Shown: positions 5,035-9,662 of the stretch, one piece after another | Layout of the letters: each line of letters opens with the position of its first letter | Position numbering within the stretch: position 1 is the stretch's first letter | Source: a bacterium | Lineage (GTDB): Bacteria; Vulcanimicrobiota; Vulcanimicrobiia; Vulcanimicrobiales; SCRA01 | Direction: 5' to 3' | DNA: 9,662 nt | Assembly: GCA_028869325.1 (NCBI GenBank) | Contig: JAGWST010000271.1 | Span: 1-9,662, forward strand | The notes under the pieces: model-generated | Database searches by the model: none | Told to the model about the DNA's origin: nothing | The model's input: the letters and a program-made list of their open reading frames with translations, nothing else | Position numbers and translations under genes: made by a program

Positions 5035-5391
5035 TTACGCCAGGGGTCTGCGGCCGCTGAAGCCGCTGTCGAGGTCGTGCCAGTGCGCGACCGCAGGCTC
5101 GTCGGCCTTCCAGCAGAGGTAGATCGTTCGCCCGCCCCGAGTGCTCGGGAAATCGATAAGGCCAAGGTCGATGTCTTTCACAATGCAACCGAAATGCTCG
5201 ATCCGCTCGATCAGCCGCACGATCTCGTCCTCGTGCACGCGGATGCCCGGGGCGTGGCCGCGCGGGGCCGCGCGTACCTCGTTCTCCAATTGCGCGATCG
5301 CCAGATCCCGTCGCCGCTCCCAGAGCGCCTCCACCAGCGGCCGCAATCGGTCTAGCAGTGCGTTGGCCTCATCGAGCGTGAAGAGGCGCAT
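5035..5391 (-). CDS. DUF2203 family protein
   Basis: The 118-residue product matches the DUF2203 family across its length: FTLDEANALLDRLRPLVE at the N-terminus, an Arg/Glu-rich helical middle, then the diagnostic KDIDLGLIDFPSTRGGR, IYLCWKADEP and HWHDLDSGFSGRRPL at the C-terminus. The LCW...E...WH...GF.GR pattern looks like a conserved small fold, possibly metal-binding, but no function is known. The open frame continues 28 codons upstream; the ATG at 5389-5391 is chosen because the family starts near MRxFT and a GGAGG site lies 7 bases ahead. It diverges from rapZ with only 39 bases between starts and converges on the DUF1858 gene. Confidence 0.88.
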   Translation of the reverse strand: MRLFTLDEANALLDRLRPLVEALWERRRDLAIAQLENEVRAAPRGHAPGIRVHEDEIVRLIERIEHFGCIVKDIDLGLIDFPSTRGGRTIYLCWKADEPAVAHWHDLDSGFSGRRPLA

Positions 5392-5430
5392 CCATCCACC
5401 TCCGCGTGTGCAAGGAGTGTTTCGAGCCAG

Positions 5431-6342
5431 ATGATGCCCGACCTTCGGCCGAACGGCGAGCGCGTGCCGCGGCACGCGTCGGCTCGCTTCATTATCGTCA
5501 CCGGTCTCTCGGGCGCCGGCAAGAGCCAGACCATGAAGTGCTTCGAGGATCTGGGCTTCTTCTGCATCGACAACCTGCCGCCGTCGCTGATTGCGAAGTT
5601 CGTCGAGCTCATCGACCAGGCTGGCGGGCGCATGCAGCGCGTCGCCCTGATGCTCGACGCCCGCGGTGAGAGCGTCTTCGGCGACCCCGGTGCGGGACTG
5701 ACGGCCCTCGACGAGGCCGAGATCGGCTACACCGTACTCTTCCTCGACGCCTCGGACCAGACGCTAGTGAGGCGCTTCAGCGAGACGCGGCGGAAGCATC
5801 CGCTCGACCGCGGCGGGCCGCTCATCGACGCCATCTCCGCCGAGCGCGCGCAGCTGGCGCCCTTCAAGGAGCGCGCCGACTACGTCTGGGACACCTCGGC
5901 GCTCACGCTGACACAGCTCAAGGAGCGCGTCGTCCAGACCTTCGGCGCGCCGAACGACGCGCCGCAGATGCACACCAACGTGGTCGCCTTCGGCTTCAAG
6001 AACGGCGTGCCGCTCGATGCCGACCTCATCTTCGACTGTCGCTTCTTGCCCAATCCGAACTACGTACCGGAGCTCAAGAGCCTGACCGGTTACGATGCGC
6101 CCGTCGAACAGTACCTCGACGCCATGCCCTTGACGGCAGCCTATCTCAAGGAGCTCTTTCGCTTCATCGACTTCTTGATTCCGCATTTCGTCGAAGAGGG
6201 CAAGAGCCGGCTGACCATCGCGATCGGCTGCACGGGCGGCCGCCACCGCAGCATCTACGTGGCCAGGCGGCTGGCCACGCACTTACAAGAACGCCACCAG
6301 AGGATCGAAGTGAGCCTTCACTCGCGCGACACGAACGCATGA
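5431..6342 (+). CDS. rapZ: RapZ / YvcJ family nucleotide-binding protein
   Basis: RapZ-family proteins bind nucleotides; in Escherichia coli RapZ guides RNase E to the sRNA GlmZ and so tunes glucosamine-6-phosphate synthesis, while in Bacillus subtilis YvcJ is a GTPase. The 303-residue product has the P-loop GLSGAGKS (25-32), the following EDLGFFCIDNLPP, a Walker B-like LFLDA (103-107), RRKHPL (120-125), and the C-terminal signature FGFKNGVPLDADLIFDCRFL and IGCTGGRHRSIYVA (265-278). The first 19 residues extend beyond the usual start; ATG at 5431 and 5434 are both possible, with AAGGAG 13 bases upstream. The stop overlaps the yvcK start as ATGA, so translation is coupled. Confidence 0.95.
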   Translation: MMPDLRPNGERVPRHASARFIIVTGLSGAGKSQTMKCFEDLGFFCIDNLPPSLIAKFVELIDQAGGRMQRVALMLDARGESVFGDPGAGLTALDEAEIGYTVLFLDASDQTLVRRFSETRRKHPLDRGGPLIDAISAERAQLAPFKERADYVWDTSALTLTQLKERVVQTFGAPNDAPQMHTNVVAFGFKNGVPLDADLIFDCRFLPNPNYVPELKSLTGYDAPVEQYLDAMPLTAAYLKELFRFIDFLIPHFVEEGKSRLTIAIGCTGGRHRSIYVARRLATHLQERHQRIEVSLHSRDTNA

Positions 6343-7682
6343 TCGAACGCACCGGCAAGCAGTACAAGTGGTTCCTGCCCGGTCTGGGCGTCAAGCGCTG
6401 GTTGCTGCTGGCGATCGTCGGCGGCGCACTGCTGATCGACGGCATCACGCGCTTCCTGGCCTCCGAGGGCGCCGACTTTCACATCAACCAGACGGTCGAT
6501 CAGGCCGCGCTCGGTCGCATTCCCCTAGGCTGGATCGACTGGATCTTCATGGTCGCCGGCGCGATCTTCGTCTTCATCGGCATCCGCGCGTGGTTTCGCT
6601 CCATCGTCGCCGCCATCACGCCGAACAGCAAGGACAATATTCTCGAGATCCTCGTCGAGCGGCGCACGTTGGGCAAGGGCGCGAAGATCCTCGCCATCGG
6701 CGGTGGAACCGGTCTCTCCACGCTGCTGCGCGGGCTCAAGCACTACACCAGCAACATCACGGCCGTGGTCACCGTCACCGACGACGGTGGCAGCTCGGGG
6801 CGGCTCAAGCGCGAGCTAGGCGTGCCGCCGCCCGGCGATATCCGCAACTGTCTGGTGGCGCTGGCCGATTCGGAGCGCCTGATCACCGAGCTCTTCCAGT
6901 ACCGCTTCAGCGAGGGCAACGGACTTGCCGGCCACTCGTTCGGCAATCTCCTCTTGGCGGCGCTCACGGCGGTGACCGGCGGATTCGATACGGCGATTCG
7001 CGAGTCCAGCCAAGTCTTGGCGATCCGCGGTCGCGTGCTCCCCTCCACGCTCTCGGCGGTGCGCCTCTGCGCAGAGCTGGAGGACCAGAGCATCGTCGAG
7101 GGCGAGACCAAGATCTCGGCCTCCACCAAGCGCATCTCGCGCGTCTTCCTCGATCCGCTGCACTGCGAGCCGCTGCAAGAGGTGGTGGATGCGATCCGCG
7201 AGGCGGACGCCATCATTCTGGGGCCGGGGAGCCTCTACACCTCGATCATGCCCAACCTGCTGGTGCGCGGAATCGCCGACGAGATCGCGCGCTCTAAGGC
7301 GATGCGCATCTACGTCTGCAACGTCATGACACAGCCCGGCGAGACGCACGGCTACGGCGCCGCCGATCACGTGCTGGCGATCAACACGCTGATCGGCGAG
7401 AGGCTCTTTGACTACGTGCTGGTCAACGACATGCCCCCGCACCGGCTGCGCGAGCGCTACGCAGCCGAGGGGCAGGAGCCCGTGCAGCCGGCGATCGAGG
7501 CGCTGCGCACGCTGGGCCTCAAGCCGATCGTGGCCAGCGTGATCTCCGAGTCGGATGTGGTCCGTCACGACTCCGATCGCTTGGCACAGACGATCATGGC
7601 GAACCTGGCGGAGGTGATGGGCCGCGAGGCGGCGCATCACCCGCGCGCGACGCTCCCCGCCGCCTCAGCCCTGGCCGAGTAG
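6339..7682 (+). CDS. yvcK: YvcK / CofD-like protein with N-terminal membrane anchor
   Basis: YvcK (GluP-type) proteins bind UDP-sugars and are needed for growth on gluconeogenic carbon sources and for normal cell shape in Bacillus. The CofD-like core begins near residue 115: GGGTGLS (121-127), VTDDGGSSGRLKRELG (146-161), PPPGDIRN (163-170), GHSFGNLLL (198-206), ILGPGSLYTS (293-302) and VMTQPGETHGYGAADH (329-344). At 447 residues it is about 115 longer than Bacillus YvcK; the extra N-terminus carries two predicted membrane helices (about 20-40 and 66-88), so the core is tethered to the inner face of the membrane. It overlaps rapZ by 4 bases. The common third partner, whiA, does not follow; instead its last 18 bases overlap a convergent gene. 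Confidence 0.93.
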   Translation: MIERTGKQYKWFLPGLGVKRWLLLAIVGGALLIDGITRFLASEGADFHINQTVDQAALGRIPLGWIDWIFMVAGAIFVFIGIRAWFRSIVAAITPNSKDNILEILVERRTLGKGAKILAIGGGTGLSTLLRGLKHYTSNITAVVTVTDDGGSSGRLKRELGVPPPGDIRNCLVALADSERLITELFQYRFSEGNGLAGHSFGNLLLAALTAVTGGFDTAIRESSQVLAIRGRVLPSTLSAVRLCAELEDQSIVEGETKISASTKRISRVFLDPLHCEPLQEVVDAIREADAIILGPGSLYTSIMPNLLVRGIADEIARSKAMRIYVCNVMTQPGETHGYGAADHVLAINTLIGERLFDYVLVNDMPPHRLRERYAAEGQEPVQPAIEALRTLGLKPIVASVISESDVVRHDSDRLAQTIMANLAEVMGREAAHHPRATLPAASALAE

Positions 7683-8792
7683 CGAGGCGACGCGAGCCAG
7701 ACGCGCGGCCGCCCTCTCGACCAGCGGGCTCGCCTCGCGCTTCGACTCCGCCGCGCCCATCGGGTGGTCGGCGATCGGCAGCACGGCAACCCCCAGCGGC
7801 CAGAGCAGCTCCTCGTCCTCGATCACCGCGGCGACGGCCACCACCTTCACGCCGTGCCGCAGCGCCAGCTTTGCGACCCCGCTGATCGTCTTCCCCATCA
7901 GCGTCTGCTCGTCGATCCGCCCCTCACCCGTGATGCAGAGATCTGCTCCCTCGAGCAGCCGCTCCAAGCCGCGCAGCTCCGCGATCAGCTCCACGCCCGG
8001 CCGTGCCCTGGCCCCCAGAAATGCCATCAGGCCGTAGCCTAGGCCGCCGGCGGCGCCGGCACTGGGCTCCTGCGCGCAGTCGACGCCCAAGTCGCGCGCC
8101 ACCACGCCGGCGAAGTGCGCCAGCGCCCGGTCGAGCCTGCCGACCAGCGCCTTGCCGGCGCCCTTCTGCGGGCCGAAGACGACGGAGGCCCCCTGCGGCC
8201 CCGTCAACGGATTCTCGACGTCGCTCGCCACCTCGACCCTCGCTCCGCCCAGGCGCCGTTCCAAGCCGGAGGCGTCGATACGGGCTAGCCCCTTCAGGGC
8301 CAGGCCCCCCGGCTCGAGCTCCCTCCCGCGAGCATCCAAAAAGCGCACCCCCAGGGCCTGCGCGCAGCCCGCGCCGCCATCGTTCGTAGCCGAGCCGCCC
8401 AGGCCAACCACGATGCGCTTGGCGCCGCGCTCGAGCGCGTCGGCGATCAGCTCGCCCGTGCCGTACGTGCTGGCGCGCGCGGCGTCGCGCTCGTCATCGT
8501 CCAGCAGCGCGAGGCCGCTTGCCGCGGCCATCTCGATGACGGCGGTGTCGCCGTCGAAGGCGTACGCGGCTTTGAGTTGCCGACCCAACGGCCCGCGCAC
8601 CTTGCGCGCGATCGATCGATAGCCGGCGTCGACGAAGGCCGCAACCGTACCCTCGCCGCCGTCGGCCATCGGGCAGCACTCGACGCGATCGCCCGCGCCG
8701 CGCACGCCGCGCCAGCCGCGCTCCAGGGCCTGGGCTACCTCGCTCGCGCTCAACGAGCCCTTGAACTTGTCGGGGGCGATGACAACCTGCAT
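7665..8792 (-). CDS. Glycerate kinase (GlxK/GarK type)
   Basis: This cytoplasmic enzyme phosphorylates D-glycerate with ATP, feeding glycerate from glyoxylate, serine or sugar-acid breakdown into glycolysis. The 375-residue product has the family length and motifs in order: APDKFKGSLSA (6-16), PMADGGEGTV (41-50), EMAAASGL (87-94), STYGTGELI (108-116), the glycine-rich GLGGSATNDGGAG (130-142), DVENPLTGPQGA (191-202), GAAGGLGYG (246-254) and TGEGRIDEQT (288-297). Whether it makes 2- or 3-phosphoglycerate cannot be read here. I prefer ATG at 8792 because the family starts MxVVIAPDxFKGS; a GTG at 8804 would add four residues. It follows the lipoprotein gene by 15 bases and its 3' end overlaps yvcK. 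Confidence 0.95.
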   Translation of the reverse strand: MQVVIAPDKFKGSLSASEVAQALERGWRGVRGAGDRVECCPMADGGEGTVAAFVDAGYRSIARKVRGPLGRQLKAAYAFDGDTAVIEMAAASGLALLDDDERDAARASTYGTGELIADALERGAKRIVVGLGGSATNDGGAGCAQALGVRFLDARGRELEPGGLALKGLARIDASGLERRLGGARVEVASDVENPLTGPQGASVVFGPQKGAGKALVGRLDRALAHFAGVVARDLGVDCAQEPSAGAAGGLGYGLMAFLGARARPGVELIAELRGLERLLEGADLCITGEGRIDEQTLMGKTISGVAKLALRHGVKVVAVAAVIEDEELLWPLGVAVLPIADHPMGAAESKREASPLVERAAARLARVASLLGQG

Positions 8793-8807
8793 GCGCGCGC
8801 CCACGCC

Positions 8808-9161
8808 CTACTTGTGGAGTTGGACGGGCACGGTCAGCGTCTGCCCCTGCGCGACGCTTCCGCTCGGGTTCGTCAGCGTCTGATAGCCGGTTGCGCTCAC
8901 CGCGTAGTTGAAGGGGCCAGGCGGAACCGGGTAGATCGCGACCGTTCCGGCGCTCGAGGTTACCTGCCCCGTCCCGAGCGTGCTGTCGACGATGACCTGC
9001 GCACCCACGATCGGCGCGCCCGTCGCCGCGTCGGTCACGACGAAATTCAGCGTCGCATAGTTGACCGACGCCGGAATCCCCGTGCTACCGCACGCCGCAA
9101 GCGCTAACAGGAGAACGGAAAACCCGATGAGCCGCAACCGCAGGCAACGCAGGTAGCGCAT
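8808..9161 (-). CDS. Small lipoprotein with carboxypeptidase-regulatory-like beta-sandwich
   Basis: The 117-residue precursor starts with a classic lipoprotein signal: positively charged [10 protein letters not shown], an apolar core ([12 protein letters not shown]) and the lipobox LAAC with Cys24 as the lipidation site. The mature part (residues 36-117) reads as one beta-sandwich of the carboxypeptidase regulatory-like or Cna B-like class: [20 protein letters not shown], a turn with GTV, then [16 protein letters not shown] and a final strand TVPVQLHK. Such domains are structural or adhesive and give no enzyme function. The open frame extends far upstream over the divergent gene, but the ATG at 9159-9161 is chosen to give the signal peptide; its ribosome-binding site is weak. 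It is probably co-transcribed with glycerate kinase, with no obvious functional link. Confidence 0.8.
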   Translation of the reverse strand: MRYLRCLRLRLIGFSVLLLALAACGSTGIPASVNYATLNFVVTDAATGAPIVGAQVIVDSTLGTGQVTSSAGTVAIYPVPPGPFNYAVSATGYQTLTNPSGSVAQGQTLTVPVQLHK

Positions 9162-9264
9162 GGGGGTTACCCATTCCCGTCGCCTCAGCGACCCTCCTCG
9201 GCGTCCTGCCGACGCCAGCGCTCGCCCGAAGGTTGCGGCGAGCCCGCCTGGCGAAGGACGAGTC
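9162..9264. promoter_or_regulatory. Divergent intergenic region with three short inverted repeats
   Basis: Three hairpins follow each other within 65 bases: GTCGC-CTCA-GCGAC (9179-9192), GGCGTC-CTGCC-GACGCC (9200-9216) and GCTCGCC-(10)-GGCGAGC (9220-9243). They lie between the lipoprotein start and the PLP enzyme ATG at 9265, and could be part of the leader of either gene. No known riboswitch core (SAM, SAH, cobalamin or others) is recognised, and no clear -35/-10 pair is visible on either strand. Confidence 0.45.

Positions 9265-9662
<398 letters not shown>

Noticed and set aside
4204..5355. 383-residue plus-strand open frame
   Set aside because: It starts inside rnpB and continues out of frame through the DUF1858 gene and antisense to DUF2203; its low-complexity Arg/Gly/Pro content marks it as a GC-rich shadow.
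9162..9264. SAM, SAH or other known riboswitch before the PLP enzyme
   Set aside because: I compared the hairpins with the core motifs I know and found no match; only the generic stem-loops remain.

Overview
This is a GC-rich bacterial chromosomal segment of compact, mostly core-type genes. The gene set suggests an uncultured high-GC lineage near Terrabacteria-like phyla (for example Eremiobacterota/WPS-2, Dormibacterota or Chloroflexota). That rests on a membrane-anchored YvcK, a RapZ-YvcK pair without a following WhiA, type A RNase P RNA, DUF2203 and a DUF1858 fusion. The phylum assignment is inference, because no 16S gene or other strong marker is present.

Layout: positions 1-210 hold two perfect copies of a roughly 107-bp tandem repeat whose second copy supplies the 3' end of fabH. 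The minus-strand operon yceD (DUF177) - rpmF - fabH (1855 to 200) is read from a consensus-like sigma-70 promoter at 1917-1945. It joins ribosome assembly to the start of fatty-acid synthesis; plsX, often between rpmF and fabH, is absent. On the plus strand are two small unrecognised genes (2045-2467 and 2526-2756), separated by a strong hairpin and ended by another. A promoter then reads a tight tRNA cluster, Ile(GAT)-Ala(TGC)-Ala(GGC). An EamA-family transporter on the minus strand (4002 to 3097) converges on the tRNAs and diverges from rnpB, the RNase P RNA (about 4028-4386, plus strand).

Downstream come a DUF1858 redox-disulfide protein with an extra C-terminal SH3-like region (4526-4927, plus), a strong shared hairpin, and a convergent DUF2203 gene (5391 to 5035, minus). 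rapZ and yvcK follow (5431-7682, plus) with an ATGA overlap; they are regulators of cell envelope and central carbon metabolism. Their 3' end overlaps a convergent glycerate kinase (minus), which sits downstream of a small lipoprotein gene. The window closes with the 5' part of a PLP-dependent cysteine synthase/cystathionine beta-synthase gene (9265 onward, plus), divergent from the lipoprotein.

I do not see a clear defence system, prophage, IS element or CRISPR array. The least explained items are the tandem repeat at the fabH end, the two-gene small-protein locus, the DUF1858/SH3-like fusion, and the hairpin-rich region before the PLP enzyme. No gene-free stretch exceeds 300 bases.
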